In this document: in pieces, positions 52,644 through 62,911 of the stretch
How the letters are laid out: every line of letters starts with the position of its first letter
How positions within the stretch are numbered: the stretch's first letter is position 1
Source of the DNA: Heterodera schachtii
Taxonomy: Eukaryota > Nematoda > Chromadorea > Rhabditida > Heteroderidae
Reading direction: 5' to 3'
Assembly: GCA_023374025.1 (NCBI GenBank)
Contig: SIJG01000028.1
Span: 60,461-124,460 of the forward strand
Length of the DNA stretch: 64,000 bases
Notes under the pieces: model-generated
Seen by the model: only the letters and a program-made list of their open reading frames with translations
The model's database searches: none
What the model was told of the DNA's origin: nothing
Translations under genes and position numbers: made by a program

Positions 52644-52888
52644 ACTGGCACAATGGGGATGGACTTTGGATGGGATGAGGGGTAATGACGGTAAAACACA
52701 AAGGGAATGAGAGAGATAGATGGCATATGCAACAGAGGTGAATGGATTGAAATGGCACGATAACATTGGAAATGAGAGGGATAGGATTTGCTTGGGATGG
52801 GACGAACAGATGGATAAGTTTATGACGGGATTGGGTCGGGGAAAGTAGGGCAATTTACATTATGCACAAAATATGAATTTTGAATGCT
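52644..52888. other. Low-complexity intergenic sequence
   Basis: GGGATGGGA/GAATGA-rich tract. The 52638-52853 minus-strand open frame has no support. Confidence 0.45.
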
Positions 52889-52896
52889 GCGGATAC

Positions 52897-53347
52897 GGGA
52901 CCCACGCGTTTGGGCGCGGCCGTTTGGGCGCTGGCGTTTGGGCGCCAGCTCGTTTTTCCACTTAAGCTTTTTTCTTTGGCATCCAAATCCAACAATCTTG
53001 GTATCATTCGAAAGCTCTTAACATGCTCTATTAGCCTAACAAAAAACAAAAAGATTTCCAAGCCTGAAAAAAATTTTATGGTGAAAAAACTTCAAAAAAT
53101 TTCGACTTTTCGCCATTTTCATGTTATAACTTTTTTGGTAATTGTCTAATCGCTAAGCAATAGCTTAGAAAAAGCCTCTAAACATGTTAAGCTTTCGAAT
53201 GATACCAAAAATGTTGGATTTGGATGGCATAGAAAAAAGTTATAGAAAGTTATAGTTGAAAAACATGCTGGCGCCCAAACGCCAGCGCCCAAACGGCCGC
53301 GCCCAAACGCGCGCGCCCAAACGCCAGCGCCCAAACGCAGTGGACCC
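52897..53347. mobile_element. Type I foldback element, word TTTGGGCGC
   Basis: Words CGTTTGGGCGCGGC / GCGCCCAAACGCCA are tandem at both ends, with outer tips GGGACCCACG / AGTGGACCC. An exact 8-bp duplication GCGGATAC flanks it (52889-52896, 53348-53355). The interior matches 2631-3108 over its length (GGCATCCAAATCCAACAATC, TTGGTATCATTCGAAAGCTC, AAAAAGTTATAGAAAGTTAT), but the terminal words are unrelated. Confidence 0.93.
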
Positions 53348-53401
53348 GCGGATACAGCACAATTTTCTTAACAAAAATGCATTAAAATACCCAAAAAATT
53401 T

Positions 53402-53431
53402 TCCCGGCGGCGCCTATCGGCACCGCCGGAC
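53402..53431. repeat. Conserved GC-rich hairpin (representative of nine copies)
   Basis: CGGCGGCGCC-TATC-GGCACCGCCG forms a 10-bp stem with one G-A mismatch and a 4-base loop. Other copies are at 25695, 30173, 30312, 31450, 54123, 54260, 63403 and 63538, mostly preceded by AAATTTTCC-like sequence and some followed by C-tracts. The copies at 25695 and 31450 read in the opposite orientation. Confidence 0.85.
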
Positions 53432-53880
53432 CCCCATTTTACCATATTTTGAAAAATGTGCACCAAAATGGCAAAAAATAGTAATTTTTTGGCGAAAAAA
53501 CGGCGAAAAATTTTGTAAAATACACACCATAATTAGGGATTTCAAAAAACGAAAAATACACCCCTAAATATCGACTGAAAAACGAAAAATACACCCCTAA
53601 AAATCGAATTTTTGACTTCATCAATGATCAAAAAATATCTTTCGCTTATTTTATTTTTATTTTTTGTATATTTTTTAGTCCATTCGTTTTACCTATCCCG
53701 AAACTGAACTTTTTTGTAAAGCCAACATTCATTCATTCAGCTCACCATCATTTGCAACATATCAAATATCCCTGCTAGGCCATTAAATTTCAAAAAAATT
53801 CCAATAAAACTTTCTTTTATTGTGCCGAATCGGCGGGCCTCAATTGTCCCCGCGTATTTTTTCGCCCTATGGGTGCCTAT

Positions 53881-54673
53881 CAGGGATGGCACGGAATTCC
53901 GATTTCCGACTTCCGATTTCCGATTTCCGACATTTTTGGGGTCGGAATTCCGATTTCCGATTTCCGAAAAAATTTTGGACGTCGGAAATCCGATTTCCGA
54001 TTTCCGAAATTTTTGATAAAAAGTCGGAAATTTTCGGAAATTTTTTTTGAATTTTTTTTCAAAAAATTAACAATTTTTTAGAATTTTGGTTAATAAATTG
54101 CATTGAAATTTTCAAAAATTTCCCGGCGGCGCCTATCGGCACCGCCGCACCCTAAAAATCATATTTTTCTTGAGAAATTGTTGCCTCAAAATCGCTAAAT
54201 TTAGTCATTTTTGGACAAGATTTGTTAACAATTTGATTAAAAATTATAAAAAAATTTCACCGGCGGCGCCTATCGGCACCGCCGGACCTCGCCCGCCGTG
54301 TTTTCAAAAATTTTGAAAAAGCGCGCCGCAAAAAAAAGGTAAAATTTTTGATGAAAATCATTGAATAATTTTTTAAGGCAAATATTTATTTAAATAGATC
54401 AAAAAAATCTTGAACCAGCTTTTACTTGGTTAAGAATTAAAATTTAGCCTATTATAATATTTAAAATTTTTTTTATTATATTTATATGTTTTGAAAATTT
54501 CCGATTTCCGACTTCCGAATTCCGATTTCCGACGTTTTTGGGGTCGGAATTCCGATTTCCGACTTCCGAAAAATTTTTGGACCTCGGAAATCCGATTTCC
54601 GATTTCCGAAAAATTTTGGACCCCCGGAATTCCGATTTCCGAAAATTTTTGGGGCCTCGGAATGCCATCCCTG
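53881..54673. mobile_element. hAT-type element with CAGGGATGGCA ends and TTCCGATTTCCGA words
   Basis: The ends CAGGGATGGCA / TGCCATCCCTG lie inside an exact 8-bp duplication GTGCCTAT (53873-53880, 54674-54681). Words TTCCGATTTCCGA are repeated about ten times near each end, all in the same orientation. Two conserved GC hairpins lie at 54123-54148 and 54260-54286. Open frames here are only the word. Confidence 0.93.
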
Positions 54674-55512
54674 GTGCCTATCGGCACAATTATTCGGCTG
54701 ATCAGTCAGTCCACGGCGGCAGATTCAAAGAATTTGTAAGAGTCCATTAAATGTATGAGTGTGTTTTGTCTCTTTTTTCTCCCTCCCATCTTTGTGTTTA
54801 TCTTATCAATAATCTTACAAATTAGTCAAATAGAGAAAAATTCAAAGAAAGTTACGATCAATTTTTTTTTGAAAAAGCGACGACGAAAATCTAAAAAACT
54901 ATCAAATATTATTACGTTATAACTCCAAATCCTAGGCCGCTCTTCCTAACCAAAATGAGAAAATTGGTTCTTTTTGTATTGATTCTAAGAGACTAAAATG
55001 ATTTTATACCGCTTTAATAAAAAAAAATTGTTCATTTGTAAATATTGTGTTTTTCATGTGTTAGAGACATCAAAATAGTACGATAAAACGAGAGAAAATT
55101 AAAATGCAAAATTTTCATCACCCAATAATTTTATAATTAAATAGAAAATTATTAAAAAATATATTTTATAGATCAATCTATTCAGAATTTTTTTTTCTAT
55201 CGGTATGCAAAATTTGGTGTGGATTTAATAAATAGAAAAAAAAAGTTAAACATGATAAAGTAAATGTTGTTTTTTACCTAATTCAAATGAAGAGATAGTA
55301 CGCCAAAGTGAGAGAAATTACAAAGAAAAAAAGCAACGGAGAGATAGTATGTGCTAAGTTTTCTCTGCTGCACAGTGAATTTGACTCGCAGTGCACACCT
55401 CTGAACACAAAAAAAAACCTTATAAATATGTCGTCCCTTGGGGTGAATTTTCATTTTGTTCTATCTCATTGTTTTTCATTTCTTTTGCATATTTTGTATG
55501 TACTCTTTTTCC
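54674..55512. other. Intergenic, no gene seen
   Basis: AT-rich, with no element ends or spliced frames recognised. Confidence 0.4.
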
Positions 55513-56216
55513 GCGCTGCCCGTCAAAATGTCGCTGCGTCGAAATGTCGCCGCGTCATAATGTCGCCGCGTCGAAATGTCGCCCAAGCTAAAATGAGTCA
55601 AAATGTCGCCGCGTCGAAATGTCGCCGCGTCGAAATGTCGCCCAAGCTAAAAAGAGTCAAAATGTCGCCAAGCCAAAGAATTAGTGAAAAAGTCGAAAAA
55701 TTATACAATTATTAGTTTTAATACAATATTATACCTATTTTCAATTTAGCAATACACCCATACACTCTTAATGATGTTTCACATTTTATTTCCTTTACAA
55801 ACGTTAACCACCAAATTTCACACACAAAAGTTAAGCATGTTTCATACAAAACTGCTTTATTTTTAGTCAATTGCGACAAGCCGAATGAATGCCGTGTCAG
55901 CAAGCCGTGCATGTTCCTTAAAATTGTCCATTCGAACTTTTTTTTTTTTGTCAATCTTCGAATAATTAGAAATATTACATGTTTTCTCTGCCAGTTTTTA
56001 TTGTTTTGTGTTCTTTAAACGATTCTGATAAACTGTTAATGAACTTAGTATTTTCAAATTAAAAAATATATAGTTTTCGACTTTTTCACTAATTTTTTGG
56101 CTTGGCGACATTTTGACTCATTTTAGCTTGGGCGACATTTCGACGCGGCGACATTATGACGCGGCGACATTATGACGCGGCGACATTTCGACGCAACGAC
56201 ATTTTGACAGCGCGCC
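55513..56216. mobile_element. Type I foldback element, word AAATGTCGCCGCGTCG
   Basis: Words AAATGTCGCCGCGTCG (with CAAGCTAAAATGAGTCA spacers) at 55525-55690 are inverted at 56090-56210, with tips GCGCTGCCCGTC / GACAGCGCGCC. An exact 8-bp duplication CTTTTTCC flanks it (55505-55512, 56217-56224). The interior (55700-56080) has no recognisable gene. Confidence 0.88.
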
Positions 56217-56264
56217 CTTTTTCCGTAAAAAAAATAAACCTTCTTACCGATTTTCGAGACTCAA

Positions 56265-56535
56265 AACGTCATTAATTTTTGTAAAAGTCGACCAAATTAT
56301 TACATTATTGGTATTCATTCAATAGCTCTTAAGCTTTTTTACCTACAACTTACTTTTCATCTTTCAAAAAATGATGACTAAAAATTGTAAACAAAAATGT
56401 TTCGTCCACAACTTTTCTCAAACATGACCAAATTCTTTGGGATTTTGCAACGTAAAATAGAATCTTTAGGGCTGTCCAATGATACCAAGAAAATTTGGTC
56501 GACTTTGACAAAAGTTAGGATTCCGATTATTTTTG
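56265..56535. repeat. Foldback interior, wordless
   Basis: TTTTTGTAAAAGTCGACCAA and its inverse TTGGTCGACTTTGACAAAA frame an AT-rich centre with the type I motif CCAATGATACCAAG. No terminal words, and the 56397-56651 open frame is part of it. Confidence 0.5.
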
Positions 56536-56754
56536 TCGAAAAACTAAGAGAGTATTTCATCCCTTCCACCGTCTGGGCTTCTCCTCCCAATCCAAAAAAC
56601 CCAAATTCTGCTGATAGAGAGGTGTTTGTTGTGCCCTTTTTATCACAATAATTTAATCAGTTAAATTTTTCATGTCAATACATATTTGTTATGGGATTAT
56701 TGCCATCCAAAACGACGCCGTCGCCGTCACCACCGCTGAATGGCACGACTCCAT

Positions 56755-57115
56755 CACCGCCAACTCCATCGAATGGCACGACTTCGGCACCGTCAAATGG
56801 CACGACTCCATCACCGCCAACTCCTCCGCATGACACGACTCCATCTCCGCCGGCTGTCACGACTCCATCTCCTCCGCATGACACGACTCCATCTCCGCCG
56901 GCTGTCACGACTCCATCACCGCCATCTCCGCCGGCTGTCACGACTCCATCTCCTCCGCATGACACGACTCCATCTCCGCCGGCTGTCACGACTCCATCAC
57001 CGCCATCTCCGCCGGCTGTCACGACTCCATCTCCTCCGCATGACACGACTCCATCTCCGCCGGCTGTCACGACTCCATCACCGCCATCTCCGCCGGCTGT
57101 CACGACTCCGTTGCC
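56755..57115 (+). repeat. Pro/Thr-coding tandem repeats
   Basis: Units CATGACACGACTCCATCTCC and GCCGGCTGTCACGACTCCAT alternate. A compound unit of 81 bp (HDTTPSPPAVTTPSPPSPPA-type) occurs about three times and keeps the frame. Confidence 0.85.
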
Positions 57116-57544
57116 ACCACCACCGCCAGTTGGCAATGTGTTGCCGCTGCTCGCCAACGGACTACACGCAGTTGGATGTGCCGACATTATGGTGGGTTTG
57201 GTGTCATGAGATTTTTTTTGTTGCGAATTTGGTGCAAATCTTTCCCCGACGGATTTCTCTTATTTCCCCGGGTGACCGTCCGTTTCCCCGACATTTTTTT
57301 TTGCCTACGAAATGCCAATGTTTTTTCTCATTTTCCCCTTTCCCTTTTTTCAGCTTTCCGAGCCTTCCGCCGTTTCTTTCTCTTCTGCCGATGGCGTCGG
57401 ATTGTTCGCCCGACTGTTTTACCCCGCCGCTTCGTCTGTCGTCCTTCCCACGGATCCGTCGACTTCGTCCGCCACAATGACTCCGCCGGCGGTGCGTTTT
57501 TTTCAGGGGTGAAGGACTGTTCATTGTTTATGCGTTATCCGTCT

Positions 57545-57890
57545 CATAATTCTTTCTGGTGGTTTTCGAGGTCGCTGATTAAGAATATGACAATATTTGA
57601 CCAATTTCGAACCGGACCCGAATTCGAACAAAAAGTCGAAATTTCAAATTCTTTCGAATTTTGCATTTTTGGTTGAAAACCGGCTAAAGAACAAGGAAAG
57701 CATCTAAAAGTCACCAATGCTTCAATAAAAAAAGTTAAACCGTTTTTATACCAAAAATGCGATTTAGGGAAAATTTGAAGTTTCGACTTTTTGTTCGAAT
57801 TCGGGTCCGGTTCGAAATTGGTCGAAATAAATACTCTATTCGTGATCAGCGACCTCGAAAACCCCCAGAAACATCTTTTTTGTGGCGAAA
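57545..57890. repeat. Type II foldback element in PAF-AH intron 2
   Basis: The arms GAGGTCGCTGATTAAGAATA...CGGACCCGAATTCGAAC and the inverse (57795-57870) surround a centre with CAATGCTTCAATAAAA. The outer tips are not resolved. Confidence 0.65.
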
Positions 57891-59240
57891 ATTTGGGTGA
57901 ACAAAACAACTTTTTGGTATTGATTGTGAGATTGGTTTTCACCAATTTATGTGTGCTTATTCTCCCACTTTTTCAGTTGATGCGTTGGCGCCCCGACTAC
58001 GACTACGTGCTTGGCCTTGCAAAATACCAGGGCATGAGCATGGTCAAAATGAACTTCTTCCTCGACTGGGTCGTCGGCGACAAAAAGTGAGTTTTCTGCT
58101 GCAAATTTGGGTCTTTTTCATCGTCGGATGATATTTTTCATCTCCACATTTTTTAATGTATTTGTCTGTTTTTTAGATCGCCCGTCCATTGGCATGCGCC
58201 GGTCGTACCGGGTGAGCAGCGCTTTCCACTGGTCATTTTCTCGCATGGCATCAGCGGCAGTCGGTTCGTCTACACGACGGTGTGCGCATCATTGGCCTCC
58301 CATGGCTACGTGGTTGCCGCGTTGGAACACCGGTGAGTTTGGAGCATGGCATTTTAAATTATGAATTTTAACTATACATCCTCCCCTTCTCCGTTTTCCA
58401 GAGACGGCTCCTGCTGTTGGACGTATACGCTTGAGCCGGTGCCAGCACCAACACCGCCGCCCTCGCCACCGCTACCAACCGCCGTTCAAGGGACGCCGCA
58501 GCAGCAAAACGGACCGGTGCCAATTTGTGAGAAGCGACGGGGCGGGGGGGGGGGGCGGAAATCGGGGGCAAAAATTGAATTCGTTGGGGTATGAATTGGA
58601 GCAGATTTTCACGGAAATTTTTTTAAATTTAAATTATTTTTAAGCCGTTGTCGCTGGTGCCGAAAACACTCCGCCGCAGACGCCGACACCGCCGCCGCCC
58701 GTGCCGACGACAACCCATGTGAAGAAGCCGATGGAAATGCGCATTTTGCCACATGACGAGACGGGGTATGAGACACGCATTGATCAGGTGGGAGAACGGG
58801 GGAAAGCGGGGCGATCGAGAAATTGCGCTAACGGATAAAATTCACTTAAACATGGGGCCTCGTCTTTTTGGATAAGAGTTATTTTCGTTTTTTTTACCCC
58901 AAAATTTCGAACATTTGATTATGTCTGTGTCTTATGTGTTTAATGTGTTACAGAAGGAATTTGCCTCCTTAAAAATTGGATTTTTTATATTTGACAAATT
59001 TCTAAGATTTTATTTCTTGAATTTTTTTTCGGACGAAAACGAACTGCTTCCGGGTGTGTCGGTTACCTGAAATTTGTACACAAGCGTTTTCAAAATTTGT
59101 TCGTTTTTTTTTTGGGTTGATCACTGGGAAATGCCATAGTTTTTGGAGATTTCCATTGCCAAATTTTTTTTCGCATTTATTTTTTTTTTCAAATTCCCCT
59201 AAATTCAGGTGAAACGACGGGTTGCCGAGACGGTTCACAT

Positions 59241-59440
59241 CAGGGGTGTGCGAAAACCAAAAAAATAATTTTCGAAAACGAAACGAAAATATTTATTTTT
59301 CACGAAAACGAAACACGAAACGAAAATTAAAAATTTCAAAACTCGAAAACGAAAACGAAACGAAAATTTTTTTATGGACGAAACGAAACACGAAAACGAA
59401 AAAATAGCCGTTTTCGTACGAAACGACACGAAAAACACGA
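59241..59440. mobile_element. Single end of a hAT element, CAGGGGTGTGCGAAA
   Basis: A CAGGGG tip is followed by CGAAAACGAAACGAAAAT words, the reverse complement of the words in 29723-30820. No second end was found before the F-box fragment, so it is truncated. It cuts exon 7 of the PAF-AH gene. Confidence 0.7.
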
Positions 59441-59640
59441 AAATTTTTTTGAACTAATTTAATCCAAAATTAAGAAACATAAAATTTTATAATTGTATCC
59501 TCAAACTAATGTAATGAAGATCCGAGTAGATGGAAAAGCTGATGTGGCTCTAGTTCAGGGTGCCGATCGGAAATTTTTCAAAATAAGAACACCAAGGCCA
59601 AGAAATAAGATTTTAGGCTCAAAAATAAGAGCATTTGCAA

Positions 59641-60151
59641 CGCATTTCTCCTACGTTTTCGCCGTATTTTCGCCATTTGTGCCATCGAATTGTTCATTAA
59701 CACTGAAAATTTTCGCATTTTGGAATTTGTTTTGCTCAACGTTTGCCAATGCTCCGTGACTCCACTGTTGTGATGCTTTTGAATACCATCGCTTTTCGCC
59801 GTTTCCGCCAATTGGCCCCGTCACTGCTCAACGATTGTCCATCTCTTCACACTATCTTGTTTGAAGGCGCCATTTTCCCCGAATTTCCGCCCGATGAAAG
59901 TGCCAATGCGTCGGATGGCCAAGCCGTGACCAAATGGTTGTTGACGCCACGTCCGGATGGTCTGCCGAAAATGGCTCCAATGCTCTGCTAATTCACCGGA
60001 TCAATGGTTGTCAACGATTGAACAGCTCAAAGCGGTGATTATCCCTATTTAATTGATTTTTCTATGATTTTTTGTCCCTTTTTTAGGCATTTTCCAATGC
60101 TTCTTCTCCGGTTACTTTTTGTTGTCTTTTCCACTTGACTTCGTTGTGCCA
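59641..60151 (+). pseudogene. Subfamily-2 F-box gene fragment (exon 4 and start of exon 5)
   Basis: ILEFVLLN- then (one G short) PMLRDSTVVMLL, FRRFRQLAPSLLNDCPSLH, PEFPPDESANASDGQAVTKW, LLTPRPDGLPK, then another shift before LQCSANSPDQW. The exon 4 donor is at about 60035 (GTGATTATCCC). Exon 5 opens at 60087 (AFSNASSPVTF) and is cut by a type I interior. Two frameshifts and missing exons. Confidence 0.75.
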
Positions 60152-60385
60152 TAATTGATACACAAAAAAGTTATGACCAAAAAACCTCAAAAAACTGACT
60201 TTTTCTGGCCATTTTGGCGCCGCACGCTATATCTTTTGTCAAACCGAATGTATTTTATCTAATATTTTGCAGGCAATAAAGAACACTTAGGCCTATTTAA
60301 TGGTATCAAAATTATTTTATTTGGTTGGATAAGAAAAAAGTTATAACACTTTAAAATCCGCTGCGCCAAAGTGACTCGACCCCAA
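60152..60385. repeat. Type I interior fragment with one word left
   Basis: TTTTGCAGGCAATAAAGAAC, ATGGTATCAAAAT and AAGAAAAAAGTTATAAC are type I interior motifs. The right end is GCGCCAAAGTGACTCGACCC. Confidence 0.55.
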
Positions 60386-60651
60386 AATTAAATATTATTA
60401 ACGGTATTTAAAACGGCAAATTTAACACTTAATATCCGCCGGAGCAGTGGTGAAAAACTCAAACGCTCCGCAAAAATTTTTTTTTATGTAAATTTCGGGC
60501 GGAAATGGGTAACAACAACATTAATTCACATAAAAGAATCAACAAATTAAAGTGAGAGAAAGCATTTCTGAGATAAAACGAGAGCATCAAATCAAAATCC
60601 AAATTGGTGAGATCGTCGACCATTTCTTAAATATATGTAATTTGATTGCTT

Positions 60652-61327
60652 TCATCCGCTTCTTCCCGCTGATAGCGACAATGGCCTAAAATTTAGTGCA
60701 ATTTGCTTTGGATGAATTATTTTTCGACAAAATCACAAATTCCGTTGGTTGCTGCTCTCACCCAATGCTATCATTGCCACGCCACAAATTAAATTGGACA
60801 TTGTTCAAATTTGCGTCCCAATTTTCGTCTTTCCATTGGATTATCGCCGTAATTGGACATCGCTTCAACAGCCAATTATTCTCGGATTTTTTCCACAGTG
60901 TCAGCTTCTCAATCGATCAAAACAGATAGTTTCGGTGTTGGTCCTACGCCCTTGCGAATTGAGGCCAAGTTCAACACGTTCAAAAGATGGGAGAATGTCC
61001 ATCCAAACGTCGCCACAAATCCAACTGAAATGAATGAGTAAAAATTAGTTAAATGAGAAATTGGCACTTTTTGTAGTTTAATAGGTCCAATGAAAAGCAA
61101 AATTTGGGAACAAAGTTTTGAAAAATTACAAATCAAAAGTCTGAAACCCAACTCGTACTGCGATTTGTTATGAATTTCTGTTTTTCACAATAAGATTTGG
61201 GTTTTTGCCAATGAAATTATCTCAAAATCACCCCTCCACCCCTGTGGTTTTTCGTAAGGGCTATGAAAATACAAAAGTGCCGAAAAACCTTTCATTCTCA
61301 CATTTTTTTCTTTAATTGTCGGTTCAT
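60652..61327 (-). pseudogene. F-box-like gene, copy J (subfamily 1), deletion remnant
   Basis: On the minus strand, exon 1 ATG at 61327 (MNRQLKK), then exon 2 start WICGDVWMDILPSFERVELG (about 60965-61025), then a jump to the C-terminal exon (LTLW..NNWLLKRCPITAII, NLNNVQFNLWRGNDSIG) and the last exon ending at 60652. All of exon 3 and parts of exons 2 and 4 are missing. An insertion with a CCAACTCGTACT word lies at about 61148. Confidence 0.7.
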
Positions 61328-61608
61328 TTTGCGGCAATTAGCAGCTCAATTTGGTCGTAATTTGTGATTGCGAAAAATGATGTTAACTAAACTAAAAAAA
61401 AAATAAGCAAAAATGATTTTGAAAACCTAAAGGAATAAATGTACCAAAGGTGGGGGAAATTTCGTTTGGTGAAAAACGGAGAAAAAAAATCTTCGTGAAA
61501 ATGTAAAATATTGGCAAAATATCGCCAATTAAATGACATAATGCCATAAAATTCATAAAATGACTAAATTCAAATCTTTTTGAAAAATTCCAAAAAAATA
61601 ATTTTGAG
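61328..61608. other. AT-rich flank, no gene
   Basis: No frame with splice support. Poly-A rich. Confidence 0.4.
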
Positions 61609-62005
61609 TAGAACTGAGCGGGACCGGGACGGGAATTCCCGGGTTTGCCCAGTCCCGATCCCGGCGGGACTAAATAAGCACTGGTAAGAATGGGGGTTTG
61701 GGTGAGAAAAGAGAAGGAAATTGGTGAAGAAGGAGAAATTTTTGAGAAAAAACAAATCTCACTCAAAATTTTCTTGAATTCCCCCCCCCCCCAAACGAAA
61801 ATTAAAAAGTTTTAGGGGTACGTTTTTAAATACAGGCAATTTTCGTAACAAAGTGCACTCAAATTTTCAAACTTTTTTCAAAAAATTTTTCTCTTGGGAA
61901 AATTCCCGGTTGGACTCGCTTTTTCTTGCGGTCCTGGTCGAAAAATTTGGTCCCGACTTTTCTGGTCCCGGTTTTTGTCAAAATTCCCGGTCCCGCTCAG
62001 CTCTA
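61609..62005. mobile_element. hAT-type MITE with TAGARCTGAGCGGGAC ends
   Basis: The ends TAGAACTGAGCGGGACCGGG / CCGGTCCCGCTCAGCTCTA are inverse with one mismatch. The flanks ATTTTGAG and ATTTTGAC are an 8-bp duplication with one mismatch. Subterminal words GGTCCCG/CGGGAC are repeated. A C-run stands at 61781-61792. Confidence 0.88.
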
Positions 62006-62447
62006 ATTTTGACCTATTCATAAGCAGAATTTACTGAACTTCGTAGTCAGCACGCCGCAGGCATCTTTAGTAAATTTGGGTAAATGTTTTGCATTTTTCG
62101 AAAAATTTGGCGTAAAATGTAATTTTAATGCATACAACGCGTAAACATTCTGATCGTGATTCAGGCATTCTCTATTACGTCCAATTTTCGAATCCCGACT
62201 AAGTAAACCAATAGAATTGGTTTTGAGCAATTTTGAGTTTTGGGGCCTCCGACAAAAATTTATCCAAATTCCAATTCACCATCTCAAAAATGATCGGACA
62301 TTTCACAAATACATATATTGAACAAAAATTCTAAAACAAGCAGACAAATAATTAAAGCATTTCTGAGAGAGAGTAAGCATCAAATCCATTTGAAATTTGT
62401 GCGATCATCGGCAATTTCTCAAATATAATTAATTCACTTCCGCGCAC
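62006..62447. other. Intergenic, no gene seen
   Basis: AT-rich. The end nearest copy K resembles the 3' flank of other subfamily-1 genes (GAGTAAGCATCAAATCCATT). Confidence 0.4.
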
Positions 62448-62911
62448 TCAAACGATATTTTGGTTGCTTTGATCCGCTTCTTCTTCCGTTGATGGAGACA
62501 ATGGCCTAAAATTGAGTTTTTATTTTCCAACAAAATCAAATTCCCTTGTTGCTGCTCTTACCCAATGCTATGATTGCCAGGCCACAAATTAAATTGGACA
62601 TTGTTCAAATTGTCGTCCAAATTTTTGTCATTTTCCCACTGAACCGTTGCTTCCGTCTTCCCAACAATGATTGGACAACGCTTCAACAGCCAATTAACAA
62701 TATCATCATAACGTGACACTTTCTCCAACGTAAGCTTTTCTTTGGTCCGTTCGTTCTCCAATTCAAATGGCTCAGTTGGCATTGTTCTCACACTATCAAT
62801 TCGAATAATGTAACTGACGGAAGAAGTGGCACGGAGAAATGCCTAAACAAAAAGAAAATGCAAATAAAGGCAATCAATCAGTCAAAATATAGCCGGCCAC
62901 CTCCTTAAAAT
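62448..62911 (-). pseudogene. F-box-like gene, copy K (subfamily 1), 3' exons, cut by an insertion
   Basis: On the minus strand, the last 11 bases of exon 3 (62901-62911, ..FKE), exon 4 62562-62842 (AFLRATSSVSYIIRIDS, PTEPFELENERTKEKLTLEK, WLLKRCPIIVGKTEA) and exon 5 62448-62505 (PLSPSTEEEADQSNQNIV-stop) are clean and in phase. Exon 3 is interrupted at 62912 by the 62912-64000 element; its remainder and exons 1-2 would lie beyond the window. Confidence 0.7.

Larger units (their letters stand above)
56691..59240 (+). pseudogene. PAF-acetylhydrolase-like gene, 5' part only
   Basis: Exons 56691-57191, 57354-57491, 57977-58086, 58177-58332, 58402-58526, 58645-58787 and 59209-59240, in phase. Family motifs in order: AVGCADIM, GLFARLFYPA, then [66 protein letters not shown], and YETRIDQVKRRVAETVH. 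These match the plasma/type II PAF-AH (alpha/beta hydrolase) N-terminal half. Exon 1 begins MGLLPSK, a possible N-myristoylation start as in PAF-AH II, but then carries about 130 residues of TTPSPP repeats absent from the family. A second Pro-rich loop is in exons 5-6. The gene stops at a CAGGGG hAT end at 59241; the GxSxG serine, Asp and His are not in the window, so as it stands no hydrolase can be made. Confidence 0.75.

Noticed and set aside
52638..52853. Minus-strand 71-codon ORF, possible secreted protein
   Set aside because: Derived from a GGGATGGGA low-complexity tract; no supporting features.
53820..54081. Overlapping ORFs rich in DFRFPISDF
   Set aside because: They are translations of the TTCCGATTTCCGA word inside a hAT element.
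56740..57480. 246-codon Arg/Leu/His-rich ORF
   Set aside because: Out-of-frame reading of the PAF-AH Pro/Thr repeat.
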